Source: Pseudomonadota bacterium (GTDB lineage Bacteria; Pseudomonadota; Alphaproteobacteria; Paracaedibacterales; JAKBAR01). Taken from it: 32,403 nt of DNA. The notes under the pieces were generated by a model. That model saw nothing but the letters and a program-made list of their open reading frames with translations. It did no database searches and was not told the DNA's origin. The position numbers were made by a program, and so were the translations under genes. Shown here one piece after another: positions 6,806 to 14,711 of the stretch (positions are counted from its first letter, which is position 1; each line of letters starts with the position of its first letter). The stretch is taken from positions 1-32,403 of the forward strand of contig JAKBAR010000012.1 of assembly GCA_021808925.1 (NCBI GenBank), written 5' to 3'.

Positions 6806-7870
6806 GTGATCGATCCGCGTTTTTACGGCTCCCCAAAGGCTTATACGGCCAAAGAACTTATTGCTGATCTTATGGCATTCTGCCAAGCACAATCCAAGGA
6901 AACTCTGCCTCCTATTCTTATTGAAGGTGATGAAACTCATCTGTTTAAGGGAATTGGCACGCTTAAAGATGCCACAAACGATCAGGTCACGTATTTTCAT
7001 AAAAGCAGCCTTAAGAATGTTGACTATCGCGACGCTCTAAAAAATACAAAAGCCGGCGGTGTTTTTGTCACTCAAGAAACCGCGCACCTTGTACCCTCTT
7101 CTGCACTGCGTTTGATTGTCTTGCGCCCTTACCGGGCCTTTGCCGCTGCTTTAAAACTTTTTTACCCCGAGCCTATTCACAAAGCGACGGTTCACCCCAC
7201 AGCCGTTATTCACGAGAGTGCCAAAATTGGTAAGGATTGCACAATCGGTGCCTATACCGTCATCGAGGAAGGTGCGGAGATTGGTGATCATACGGTGATT
7301 GAGGCGCATACATTTATTGCTCAACATGTCACAATAGGGGCGCATTGTTCTATTCAAAGCCATGTGAGTCTTTCTTATGCGATTCTCCACGATCATGTGC
7401 GCATTAAACCGGGAGCGCGCATTGGCCAGCGTGGATTTGGTTTTGAAATGGATGAAAAAGGTCCCATTGATATGCCGCAAATGGGGCGCGTTATCATTGA
7501 AAATGGTGTCGAGATCGGTGCGAATACGTGTATTGACCGCGGTTCCCAAGGCGACACAATCATTGGGAAAAATTCTCGCATCGATAATCTTGTTCAAATG
7601 GCGCATAATGTCAAGGTTGGCAGCCATTGTATTCTTGTGGCACAAGTCGGCATTGCGGGCAGTACAACCCTTGGCCATGGGGTGGTTGCAGCAGGACAAG
7701 CCGGGTTTTCAGGACACCTAAACATTGGAGATGGTGCACGTATCGCCGCCCAAAGTGGTGTCATGCGCGATATTCCGCCTCAAACGGATGTCGCGGGAAG
7801 TCCTTCTCTGCCTGCGCGCGATTGGCACAAACAAAATATTACACTCAGGCGCATGATCGAGAAAAAATAA
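6806..7870 (+). CDS. lpxD: UDP-3-O-(3-hydroxyacyl)glucosamine N-acyltransferase
   Basis: Third step of lipid A synthesis: transfers a 3-hydroxyacyl chain from ACP to the 2-amine of UDP-3-O-acyl-glucosamine, in the cytoplasm. 354 residues, within family range. Residues 1-120 are the N-terminal uridine-binding domain (opening IDPRFYGSPKAYT matches the DPRFF family start). Residues about 125-320 are left-handed beta-helix hexapeptide repeats (IGKDCTIGAY, IGDHTVIEAH and so on). The catalytic His is probably His267 in NLVQMAHNVKVG. The C-terminal helix follows VAGSPSLPARDWHKQ. GTG start with AAAAAAGG upstream. In most alphaproteobacteria lpxD follows bamA-skp and precedes fabZ-lpxA; here it is alone, over 20 kb from bamA and with no lipid A partners. 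Confidence 0.95.
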   Translation: MIDPRFYGSPKAYTAKELIADLMAFCQAQSKETLPPILIEGDETHLFKGIGTLKDATNDQVTYFHKSSLKNVDYRDALKNTKAGGVFVTQETAHLVPSSALRLIVLRPYRAFAAALKLFYPEPIHKATVHPTAVIHESAKIGKDCTIGAYTVIEEGAEIGDHTVIEAHTFIAQHVTIGAHCSIQSHVSLSYAILHDHVRIKPGARIGQRGFGFEMDEKGPIDMPQMGRVIIENGVEIGANTCIDRGSQGDTIIGKNSRIDNLVQMAHNVKVGSHCILVAQVGIAGSTTLGHGVVAAGQAGFSGHLNIGDGARIAAQSGVMRDIPPQTDVAGSPSLPARDWHKQNITLRRMIEKK

Positions 7871-7987
7871 TTTTATTAACCTATTCTTCACTTTTTGTGG
7901 TATAGACTGTAGATCAGTAGGAGTCTCATGAACAAAGATAGTTCTCTCAACCTCCAAAATTACACCCTCCAAAGAAAGGCAAACACA

Positions 7988-9244
7988 ATGAAGAAAATTT
8001 TATACACACTTCTTCTCACGTCCGCCATGGCGCTTATCGTCGATATGGGCACGGCTCGGGCAATGGATGAGAATGATAAAAACATTCAGCCAAACAAAGA
8101 AAAAACGACTGTTTTTGCGGTTGCATATACGTCGAATCCGAATAGTCCGATAAAGGACAGCTTTGAGTTTATCATTGATATACCAACCAATGGAAAGCTC
8201 TCTGGTCAAAAGAAGGGTTTGTATGATCTTATCATGAAGGGTGGTAATCTTTTTGGTGACTTAAAAGGAACATTATCAGGCGAAATTATAAAAACGGAGG
8301 TTCCTGAGAAAAGTCTTTCTAACGAAATAAAAAATGAGGCCAATGCTTTCTGGAAATATTACGGTGAATCTGTGGAGGCAGGTAACCTCTTTAATTTGTT
8401 TGCCCCTCAGGTTCAAAAAAAAATCCTACAGAACGTTATTGAACAATCTGAGAATAAAAAAAATATCGAGACTGCGACAAACGAACTCAAAACAATGCTC
8501 AACCTCCCTGAGAAAAGCCCCTATTTTTATATCGCCTATAAACTCAATAAGAATGACAAAGAGGCTTGGTTCATCCCTGTTGATGTGAAAAAGCTTGATA
8601 ATCAAAATACAGGTAAAGTTCTGGGGTATCCCTTAACAGATGAGATGACGAGCGGACTCATTGGTGATTATGATGCGAATGGAAGCAAGAGCATTGATGA
8701 TTTCTTTAGAGGACAATGGGGTTTTCTAGTGAGAAAGGATTCCAATGTGCCTCAAAATGTTATTAATACTCTCAAAAAAACTCTTCCCGACGATATTTTA
8801 GACCTTCTCTATCCTAAGAAAAACATAAAGATCGATAATGTAATCGAGAAGAAAGAAGAAGAAATAAAGATCGAGAAAGAAGAAGAAATAAAAGAAGAGA
8901 AGATCAAGAAAGAGAAAGAAGAGAAAAACGAGAAAAAATCCACGCCTATTGATAATATTTTGAATGAGAAAATCAGCAACAGGGATAAAGCCCTCAAGGT
9001 GATTGACTATGCCGTAAGCCAGCTCGACAGTGATTTCTGGCCTTATGCGTTTGGTGAGAAAATGAGGGAACTTGGCGTGAATATCATCGGTTGGAATGAA
9101 CTTCTGGATGGTGCCCTTGATAAGGAACTTGATGACTTTGAATATAAGCCTCTGAGGGCGAAACTTGCGGTGAATAATCTGAAAAATAAGATTATTCAAA
9201 ACAAGGGTTATAATAAGATTTTAACGTTCCCAGGCTATAACTAA
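7988..9244 (+). CDS. Large exported protein of unknown function with a Lys/Glu-rich linker
   Basis: About 418 residues from the ATG at 7988, which starts a textbook signal peptide (MKKILYTLLLTSAMALIVDM, then cleavage after GTARA). An upstream in-frame ATG at 7928 has a better Shine-Dalgarno (AGGAG, four bases away) and would add 20 polar residues before it, so the true start is open. The mature protein has a mixed alpha/beta N-terminal part (FAVAYTSNPNSPIKDSFEFI...), then a Lys/Glu segment near residues 280-318 rich in KEEEIK units, probably a helix or flexible linker, and a C-terminal domain of about 100 residues. No Cys or membrane segment is seen after the signal peptide. I do not recognise the family. 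Periplasmic or secreted location is inferred. Confidence 0.72.
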   Translation: MKKILYTLLLTSAMALIVDMGTARAMDENDKNIQPNKEKTTVFAVAYTSNPNSPIKDSFEFIIDIPTNGKLSGQKKGLYDLIMKGGNLFGDLKGTLSGEIIKTEVPEKSLSNEIKNEANAFWKYYGESVEAGNLFNLFAPQVQKKILQNVIEQSENKKNIETATNELKTMLNLPEKSPYFYIAYKLNKNDKEAWFIPVDVKKLDNQNTGKVLGYPLTDEMTSGLIGDYDANGSKSIDDFFRGQWGFLVRKDSNVPQNVINTLKKTLPDDILDLLYPKKNIKIDNVIEKKEEEIKIEKEEEIKEEKIKKEKEEKNEKKSTPIDNILNEKISNRDKALKVIDYAVSQLDSDFWPYAFGEKMRELGVNIIGWNELLDGALDKELDDFEYKPLRAKLAVNNLKNKIIQNKGYNKILTFPGYN

Positions 9245-9247
9245 CCG

Positions 9248-9592
9248 TCACAGGCGGACCTCAATCAGGGTGAGATCATCGTTCAATTTGATGTCACCCA
9301 GCATGTCCAGGTGGCCACGGAGCGTGGCTACCAAATTTTTTCCCTGGAGCTCGTCGATGAAGGAGGGGAGAAATTCCGGCAGCAAACACACGCCGGGCAG
9401 GGATTTGGGCTCCCACAAAAGGTCGCTGTACAGCACGATGGAACTGCCGCTTGGCGTCTCCATGGCGCGCTCGGGATAGGCCGCACTGGCGCTCACGCCC
9501 ATGGGCAAACCGGACCCATCCCCCACCCAAAAAGCCCGCTTTTCCGGGGTATAGAGAATCGGATCAGGTGCGCTCGCACCGACGTAACGCAT
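9248..9592 (-). pseudogene. C-terminal remnant of a SpoIIE/PP2C-type serine phosphatase
   Basis: The 114-residue frame matches the end of SpoIIE-family (PP2C-like) phosphatase domains. YVGASAPDPIL corresponds to the (N/S)AGHxPPLL strand, SGLPMGV to the GxPLG motif, SGSSIVLYSDLLWEP to PGDxLLLYTDGLxE, and the terminal LNDDLTLIEVRL to the metal-binding DDxTLLVxR. The N-terminal two thirds, with the first metal-binding Asp residues, are missing: a TAG lies ten codons upstream of the ATG and no further homology is visible. It therefore cannot be an active phosphatase. The stretch is clearly richer in G and C than its neighbours, suggesting foreign origin. It overlaps no functional gene and may be debris of a deleted regulator. 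An independent small protein is a less likely alternative. Confidence 0.55.
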
Positions 9593-9651
9593 TGATAACG
9601 TGTCCTTGGTTATGCAAGACTAATAATCGACAATCTATAAAAGCAGCTAAA

Positions 9652-10103
9652 ATGGATATTCATATTCGCAAAGCTACTCTTAATGATCTTGTGTCTATCG
9701 TGCAACTTTTATATGAGGACGAGATTAGTCAAGAGCGTGAGGCGCTGAGCACACCGCTTGATGCGTGCTATGTTGAGGCCTTTCATGCGATTGATCGTGA
9801 TCCTATCTTATGATTGCAGAACATAAAGGGGAATGCGTGGGGACCTGTCATTTGACCTGCTTGCTGTCTTTAACTTTTAAAGGGACAACGCGCCTACAGA
9901 TTGAGGCTGTTCATGTGAAAAAAACGCATCAAGGTCAGAAAATTGGCGAGCGTATGATGCATGAAGCTTTCGCCTTTGCACAGTCTCAAAAGGCACGGAT
10001 TGTTCAACTCACAACGAATAAAAAACGTGTGCGTGCGCAAAAATTTTATAAACGACTTGGCTTTGAAGCAAGCCATGAGGGCATGAAGAAAATCATCAAA
10101 TAA
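9652..10103 (+). pseudogene. GNAT acetyltransferase split by a frameshift
   Basis: Two frames together make one GNAT enzyme of about 150 residues. The first (9652-9813) begins MDIHIRKATLNDLVSIVQLL and ends ...HAIDRDPIL; the second (9810-10103) begins MIAEHKGECVGTCHLTCL and carries the acetyl-CoA motif EAVHVKKTHQGQKIGERMM (Q/KxxGxG loop HQGQKIG) and the FYKRLGFEASHEG end. In intact relatives the strand ending ...DP.. runs directly into ..YLMIAEHKGE, so an indel at about 9800-9808 split the gene. The junction TTATGATT makes an ATGA stop/start overlap, so reinitiation could produce both halves, but neither alone would fold as a GNAT domain. A sequencing error is an alternative. Third GNAT gene in 10 kb. 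Confidence 0.65.
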
Positions 10104-10121
10104 TATTTTATATTATTCTTT
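10099..10121. terminator. AT-only hairpin between convergent genes (weak terminator candidate)
   Basis: AATAATAT (10099-10106), TTT, ATATTATT (10110-10117) is a perfect dyad followed by CTTTT on the plus strand. It sits between the convergent split GNAT gene and the nlpD-like gene. The stem has no G-C pair, so it would be weak. Confidence 0.3.
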
Positions 10122-10146
10122 TAGTGCTTACTCCCTGTGCCCTCTT

Positions 10147-11094
10147 TTATTGTAAATATTTCGTCGGATCAAGGGGGGTTATATTTTGCCGTATTTCAAA
10201 GTGCACTTGGGGTTCTGAAACACCCCCACTTGTACCCACTGTTCCGACTTTTTGTCCTGCGGCGACTGTATCACCTACTTTGACAGAGCAGTCCTGGAGA
10301 TGGCCGTAGACACTAATTTTCCCACCTGCATGTTTAATGAGCACAAGATTTCCAAAACCTCGGGCGTGATTGCCTACATGGGCGACAACGCCTTGGTCAG
10401 CAGCCCCTACAGCCGTTCCTGCAGCCGCGGCAATATTAATACCAGTATTGTGTTGTCCTTTGGGGTCCACGCCAAAAGACTTAACCACTCGACCTTGTAC
10501 GGGCCATTTCATCGTGCCAGTGTTTTGGGGAATCTTTGGAGCCGTTTCTCTTGGTAGAGGGCCGGTCCCCACCATATCGTTTGTTTCAGCCATAGGCATA
10601 GCCGTATTGTTAGACGGAGCATTGACAGGTGCTGTGGGCGATCCTATGACGCCACTTCCCATGGTTGGAAGGCCCATCCCTGCACTTGCTGCACCTGTGC
10701 CTCCTGCAAGTGGGGGCACAGCCCCACCTTGTTTTTCTTCTTCAGGGGGAAGTTCTTCCACCGTGACTTCGCCTGTGTCGGCAACACTCGTGACAGGTTT
10801 CACAGAAGGCTTTTGCACCGCACTTTTATGAGATCCTGCGAGCACAATAAGTTTTTGCCCGATAAAAATTTTATAAGGGGGTTTAAGACGGTTAACCTCA
10901 ATTAAACTTTCTTTGGACATACTATATTTGGATGCGATCATCGATAAAGTTTCACCACGCTCCACACGATGAAAAGGTGTAGGCGCCTTATCGACCACTA
11001 CTTCTGCAGGGGGCTCCTCGCGCGCACAACTCGTTAAAAGAAGTGATAAAGCCAAAGATGCAAAATAAAGTGAAGGGTGTGTAGACCTGATCAT
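10147..11094 (-). CDS. nlpD: NlpD/DipM-type LysM-LytM lipoprotein (probable amidase activator)
   Basis: 315 residues. A lipoprotein signal ends in the lipobox LLTSC with Cys23 as the acylated residue, so it is membrane-anchored in the periplasm. Residues about 41-85 are a LysM domain (FHRVERGETLSMIASKYSMS) that binds peptidoglycan; residues 90-190 are a Pro/Gly/Ser-rich linker; residues about 195-315 are an M23 (LytM) domain. Two zinc ligands look lost: HNTGIN replaces HxGxDxA, and EPQVHFEI replaces the HxHFE motif (Gln for the first His). This matches NlpD/EnvC-like LytM proteins that switch on cell-division amidases rather than cutting peptidoglycan themselves. The usual surE-pcm neighbours are absent. 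A promoter lies 40 bases upstream. Confidence 0.85.
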   Translation of the reverse strand: MIRSTHPSLYFASLALSLLLTSCAREEPPAEVVVDKAPTPFHRVERGETLSMIASKYSMSKESLIEVNRLKPPYKIFIGQKLIVLAGSHKSAVQKPSVKPVTSVADTGEVTVEELPPEEEKQGGAVPPLAGGTGAASAGMGLPTMGSGVIGSPTAPVNAPSNNTAMPMAETNDMVGTGPLPRETAPKIPQNTGTMKWPVQGRVVKSFGVDPKGQHNTGINIAAAAGTAVGAADQGVVAHVGNHARGFGNLVLIKHAGGKISVYGHLQDCSVKVGDTVAAGQKVGTVGTSGGVSEPQVHFEIRQNITPLDPTKYLQ

Positions 11095-11132
11095 AGCAAA
11101 TAAATTAAAAAGAAGCCCTCGATAATGACTCT

Positions 11133-11161
11133 AGTATTGCCATACTTAGAGCCATCGTCAA
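11133..11161 (-). promoter_or_regulatory. Putative sigma-70 promoter of the nlpD-like gene
   Basis: On the minus strand, TTGACG (11161-11156), a 17-base spacer and AATACT (11138-11133). The -35 matches five of six consensus bases, the -10 four of six. It is about 40 bases before the start codon at 11094. Confidence 0.5.
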
Positions 11162-11200
11162 ACAGAATTCTTGCCTTAGCAGTGAATTTTGTGCGCTTTT

Positions 11201-11689
11201 TTATTTTTTTACGCCTACGTAAATATCGAGCACTGTGAGGAAGGGGTCCGCCGCACGTTCGTCGTAAATCTCAAAGTCTGCTTCATAAAGACGTTCTGCG
11301 TTTTCTTCCTGCTGTGTTAGCCAGATATGCTGCCAGGCATTAATACAGACCTGTGGCATGGGCCCTGGAAAGGTTGTGTATTTAAGATAGTGTTGGGCGG
11401 GAATCGTGATGGCTGTCATCCCCTCTGGCAATTCCTTGAGCTCTGTGACTTCCTCGCCAATAAAATACGTGTAATCACCGCGATAATCGCTTGCATAGTC
11501 GGTATAGACAGAGTATGTCGTTCCGGGCTTTTTCCGGTTTTGTATTTTCTCGGCATAGTTTTTATGCAAATAATCCTGCGCCGTGAGACCAATTTTAGCA
11601 GTTAATGGATTCATCTCGTTCATAAGATTGGTGCGTGCTGTAATCCCTACAAGATGAATCTCGGGCAGTGTAGTTTCGGTTTGTTGCAT
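11201..11689 (-). CDS. GyrI-like / effector-binding domain protein
   Basis: 162 residues, consisting of a single GyrI-like small-molecule binding domain. The SVYTDYASDYRGDYTYFIGEEV segment, the ITIPAQHYLKYTTFPGPMPQ segment and the end FEIYDERAADPFLTVLDIYVGVK are typical of stand-alone members of this superfamily (also seen as the ligand domain of AraC/MerR regulators such as Rob and BmrR, and in the gyrase inhibitor SbmC). No DNA-binding domain is attached. In other bacteria stand-alone members have been linked to gyrase inhibition or drug binding; here the ligand is unknown. AAAAGGA precedes the ATG. It follows dnaB by 36 bases on the same strand and is probably cotranscribed with it. Confidence 0.85.
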   Translation of the reverse strand: MQQTETTLPEIHLVGITARTNLMNEMNPLTAKIGLTAQDYLHKNYAEKIQNRKKPGTTYSVYTDYASDYRGDYTYFIGEEVTELKELPEGMTAITIPAQHYLKYTTFPGPMPQVCINAWQHIWLTQQEENAERLYEADFEIYDERAADPFLTVLDIYVGVKK

Positions 11690-11725
11690 TACTGAATATC
11701 CTTTTAAAGCTGTCCATAGGCTATC

Positions 11726-13168
11726 TTAACTCGCAATGGCGAGATAGTTGTCATAATTTTCTGTTAAGTTCCCAAATTTTGTCACAGCCCCATCAAAATA
11801 AAGGCGCACAGTGCCAATGGGACCATGACGTTGTTTGGCCAAGATAACCTCGGCTTTGTTATACATTTTTTCCATGCGTGCCTGCCACTCTGCGTGTTTA
11901 TCTGTGCCAGGCGTTGGCTCCTTGCGTCCCTCATAATATTCTTCTCGAAACACAAACATCACAACGTCGGCGTCTTGCTCGATGGAGCCGGATTCGCGCA
12001 AATCAGAGAGTTGAGGGCGTTTATCATCACGTTGCTCCACGGCACGAGAGAGCTGTGAGAGTGCAAGGACAGGTACATTAAGTTCCTTGGCTAAGGCTTT
12101 GAGGTGACGCGTAATTTGAGAAATTTCTTGGACGCGGTTATCAGATTTGTGTTCGCCTCCATCCAAAAGCTGCAGATAATCAACAACAATAAGGCCAAGA
12201 CCATGTTGACGTTGAAGGCGACGTGCACGGTTACGCAGATGCGTCACAGAAAGAGCAGGGGTATCATCAATAAAAAGAGGCGCCTCATAAATACGACGAC
12301 TGGCCTCGATAAATTTTGGAAAATCTTCTGTGCGGATATCCCCACGGCGGATTTTATCCGATGAAATGCCGCACTCACTGGCAAGAAGACGCGTCGCAAG
12401 CTGTTCTGAGGACATCTCAAGGGAAAAAAAAGCAACAGGCGCTCCTGTGGTTTCGCCGCGCATTTTAGACATAGCGGCATTAAACGCAATATTCGTTGCC
12501 AGTGCTGTTTTTCCCATGGAAGGGCGCCCTGCTAAAATAAGTAAATCCGAGGGGTGCAATCCTCCAAGCCATTTGTCTAGATCGGTCAAACCTGTTGTGA
12601 CTCCCACAATATGACTATCCCGTTTAAACGCAATTTCTGCCATGCCCACAGCTTTGATAATCGCTTCTCTAAAACTAATGAGGCCAGAGTTTCCTTCACC
12701 TTCCATCGCCAGTGTATAAAGAGCACGCTCTGCCTGTTCGATTTGTCCTTTAGCATCATGATCGAGTGTGGGGGTGCGGGCTTTATCAATAATATCTTCG
12801 CCGATATCCATCAATTGACGCTTAAGATAAAGTTCATAAATTAATTGACCATAGTCTTTGACGCTGACAATACTCGTAAAACGCGTGCACAAATCCACAA
12901 GATATTGAGAACCATGGGTAGCCTCGAACTGTGGGTGATCTTTAAAAAAATCTTTGAGCGTAATGGGGTCTGCCACTTGACCATTTTGATGCAGGCGTTG
13001 AATAGCAGAAAAAATGAGCTCGTGACGTTTGTCGGCAAAGTGCACAGATTTTAAAACATCAGGAAGTCGTTCAATATGATGATTATTGAGCAGAAGAGCG
13101 CCAAGAAGGGCTTGCTCTGCATCAATATTATAACAAGTATGGGGGAGAGAAGAGGGCAGTGTCGTCAT
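11726..13168 (-). CDS. dnaB: Replicative DNA helicase DnaB
   Basis: 480 residues, standard length. The hexameric helicase that unwinds the fork 5'-3' and recruits primase. The N-terminal domain (residues 15-120, DAEQALLGALLLNNHHIERL) is followed by a linker helix and the RecA-like domain from about residue 185 (TTGLTDLDKWLGGLHPSDLLI). The Walker A GRPSMGKT is at 214-221, and LIVVDYLQLL is the Walker B strand. LSQLSRAVEQRDDKRPQLSDLRESGSIEQDAD holds the catalytic and arginine-finger region. It lies after clpX on the same strand, separated by a strong terminator, so it has its own promoter. The more usual neighbours rplI and alr are absent. Confidence 0.97.
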   Translation of the reverse strand: MTTLPSSLPHTCYNIDAEQALLGALLLNNHHIERLPDVLKSVHFADKRHELIFSAIQRLHQNGQVADPITLKDFFKDHPQFEATHGSQYLVDLCTRFTSIVSVKDYGQLIYELYLKRQLMDIGEDIIDKARTPTLDHDAKGQIEQAERALYTLAMEGEGNSGLISFREAIIKAVGMAEIAFKRDSHIVGVTTGLTDLDKWLGGLHPSDLLILAGRPSMGKTALATNIAFNAAMSKMRGETTGAPVAFFSLEMSSEQLATRLLASECGISSDKIRRGDIRTEDFPKFIEASRRIYEAPLFIDDTPALSVTHLRNRARRLQRQHGLGLIVVDYLQLLDGGEHKSDNRVQEISQITRHLKALAKELNVPVLALSQLSRAVEQRDDKRPQLSDLRESGSIEQDADVVMFVFREEYYEGRKEPTPGTDKHAEWQARMEKMYNKAEVILAKQRHGPIGTVRLYFDGAVTKFGNLTENYDNYLAIAS

Positions 13169-13253
13169 GGTGAAGCAATCGAAAGGAAGATCATCTCACT
13201 CTAGCACATTTTAGCGTGGATGCTCTTCTTTTGTGGATTAAATACGCGTGGGA

Positions 13254-13289
13254 TAAAAAAAGGCACTTCTTAAAAAAATTAAAAAGCGC
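13254..13289 (-). terminator. Rho-independent terminator after clpX
   Basis: Minus strand: GCGCTTTTTAA (13289-13279), five-base loop, TTAAGAAGTGC (13273-13263). This is an eleven-pair stem with two G-U pairs, then C and a run of at least seven T. It lies 35 bases after the clpX stop and closes the tig-clpP-clpX unit before dnaB. Confidence 0.8.
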
Positions 13290-13324
13290 ATTTTCTGTGA
13301 AATAATTTAGCTATTTTAAAAAGC

Positions 13325-14611
13325 TTACCCCTTTGCAGCGGTCTCGCTCTTTGAGGATGCCCCCGTCGATCCAGATTTTTTCGTATATGTTTTCAGCGGT
13401 TGATTATTATTATTGACAGAATCTTTGTTAAGAACAACCTCTTCAACTTTTTCATAGCTTGGCAGCTCGAACATTGTATCCAAAAGAATTGTTTCCATAA
13501 TCGCGCGCAGTCCCCGTGCACCTGTTTTTCGGCCAATAGCTTTTTGTGCAATGGCTGTAAGAGCATCATCCGTGAAATTAAGTTTGACATTCTCCATTTC
13601 AAATAGACGCTTGTATTGCTTGACAAGTGCATTTTTGGGTTTTGTGAGAATATCGACAAGAGCGGCTTCGTCAAGGTCCGAAAGCGTTGCAATAATCGGC
13701 AGACGCCCAATAAACTCAGGGATAAGACCAAATTTGAGCAAATCTTCGGGCTCCACATCGCGCAAAATTTCGCCCGTCTGACGGTCATCGGGGGATTTTA
13801 CATCGGCCCCAAAACCAATGCTTGCCCCCTTTCCACGGGCAGAAATAATTTTCTCAAGCCCCGAGAAAGCACCCCCACAGATAAACAGAATATTGGTTGT
13901 GTCTACCTGTAAAAATTCTTGCTGAGGATGTTTGCGTCCACCTTGAGGGGGGACAGAAGCAACGGTTCCTTCCATAATTTTCAAAAGCGCTTGCTGCACA
14001 CCTTCACCCGAAACATCACGTGTAATGGAAGGATTGTCTGATTTTCGGGAAATTTTATCCACCTCATCGATATAGACAATGCCGCGTTGTGCGCGCTCGA
14101 CGTTATAATCTGCGGCTTGGAGAAGCTTTAAAATAATATTTTCTACGTCCTCACCGACATAACCCGCTTCAGTGAGTGTTGTCGCATCCGCCATGGTGAA
14201 GGGAACATCAATGATTTTAGCCAATGTTTGCGCGAGCAAAGTCTTACCGCTTCCCGTTGGGCCTACAAGGAGAATATTCGATTTTGCAATTTCCACATCG
14301 CCCGATTTCCCACCATGGGCAAGGCGTTTATAGTGATTGTGCACCGCAACAGAAAGGACTTTTTTGGCATGGCCTTGACCAATAACATAGTCATCAAGAA
14401 CTTGGCATATTTCCAAAGGTGTAGGTACACCCTCGCTAACGCGCCCGCCCGTTCGGCTCTCTTCTCGGATAATATCTGTGCAAAGTTCAACGCATTCGTC
14501 ACAAATAAAAACGGTCGGGCCAGCGATAAGTTTGCGTACTTCGTGCTGGCTTTTCCCACAAAAAGAACAATAGAGTGTGTTTTTATTTTCTGTATTTGAA
14601 TTCTTGCTCAT
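13325..14611 (-). CDS. clpX: ATP-dependent Clp protease ATP-binding subunit ClpX
   Basis: 428 residues from the ATG at 14611, which has GGAG five bases upstream. ClpX is an AAA+ hexamer that unfolds tagged proteins and feeds them into ClpP. The N-terminal zinc domain has four Cys (15, 18, 37, 40) in CSFC...CDEC. Walker A GPTGSGKT is at 117-124, Walker B is [10 protein letters not shown], the pore loop is GYVG in [11 protein letters not shown], and [15 protein letters not shown] holds the sensor-2 arginine. A ClpP-docking IGF loop is present ([10 protein letters not shown]). The C-terminus ends in a Ser/Lys-rich tail. It is the last gene of tig-clpP-clpX. A terminator-like hairpin lies directly upstream of its ribosome-binding site; lon, often next, is missing here. 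Confidence 0.98.
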   Translation of the reverse strand: MSKNSNTENKNTLYCSFCGKSQHEVRKLIAGPTVFICDECVELCTDIIREESRTGGRVSEGVPTPLEICQVLDDYVIGQGHAKKVLSVAVHNHYKRLAHGGKSGDVEIAKSNILLVGPTGSGKTLLAQTLAKIIDVPFTMADATTLTEAGYVGEDVENIILKLLQAADYNVERAQRGIVYIDEVDKISRKSDNPSITRDVSGEGVQQALLKIMEGTVASVPPQGGRKHPQQEFLQVDTTNILFICGGAFSGLEKIISARGKGASIGFGADVKSPDDRQTGEILRDVEPEDLLKFGLIPEFIGRLPIIATLSDLDEAALVDILTKPKNALVKQYKRLFEMENVKLNFTDDALTAIAQKAIGRKTGARGLRAIMETILLDTMFELPSYEKVEEVVLNKDSVNNNNQPLKTYTKKSGSTGASSKSETAAKG

Positions 14612-14624
14612 AGTATCTCCGGGC

Positions 14625-14647
14625 AAAAAGGCGGCTCTTGGTCCGCC
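14625..14647 (-). terminator. Terminator-like hairpin in the clpP-clpX spacer (possible attenuator)
   Basis: Minus strand: GGCGG (14647-14643), eight-base loop, CCGCC (14634-14630), then five T (14629-14625) and the clpX Shine-Dalgarno. The all-GC stem plus U tract has the form of an intrinsic terminator and ends 13 bases before the clpX ATG, so it may reduce clpX relative to clpP. Confidence 0.55.
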
Positions 14648-14662
14648 CCTTTGCGCTTTCCA

Positions 14663-14696
14663 AGAATTTCTACCCCTAGTATGAGTGAGAAATTCT
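14663..14696. repeat. 9-bp inverted repeat in the clpP-clpX spacer
   Basis: AGAATTTCT (14663-14671) and AGAAATTCT (14688-14696) are exact reverse complements with a 16-base loop, located just after the clpP stop. As RNA it makes a stem upstream of the terminator-like hairpin. It may protect the clpP 3' end or act as an operator. Confidence 0.5.
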
Positions 14697-14711
14697 CAAT
14701 AAAAAGTTAAT

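Noticed and set aside
7151-7699. Long open frame antisense to lpxD
   Set aside because: It mirrors the hexapeptide-repeat codons of lpxD, has no ribosome-binding site and no homology.
8798-9199. Minus-strand frame rich in Phe/Leu looking like a membrane protein
   Set aside because: It is the antisense of the Lys/Glu-rich segment of the exported protein; GAA/AAA codons read backwards give Phe and Leu. The sense frame has the signal peptide and ribosome-binding site.
9311-9595. Plus-strand frames opposite the SpoIIE remnant
   Set aside because: GC-rich sequence leaves several frames open; only the minus strand shows recognisable phosphatase motifs.
10370-10831. Proline- and alanine-rich frame antisense to the nlpD-like gene
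   Set aside because: It is the shadow of the Pro/Gly/Ser linker of the lipoprotein.
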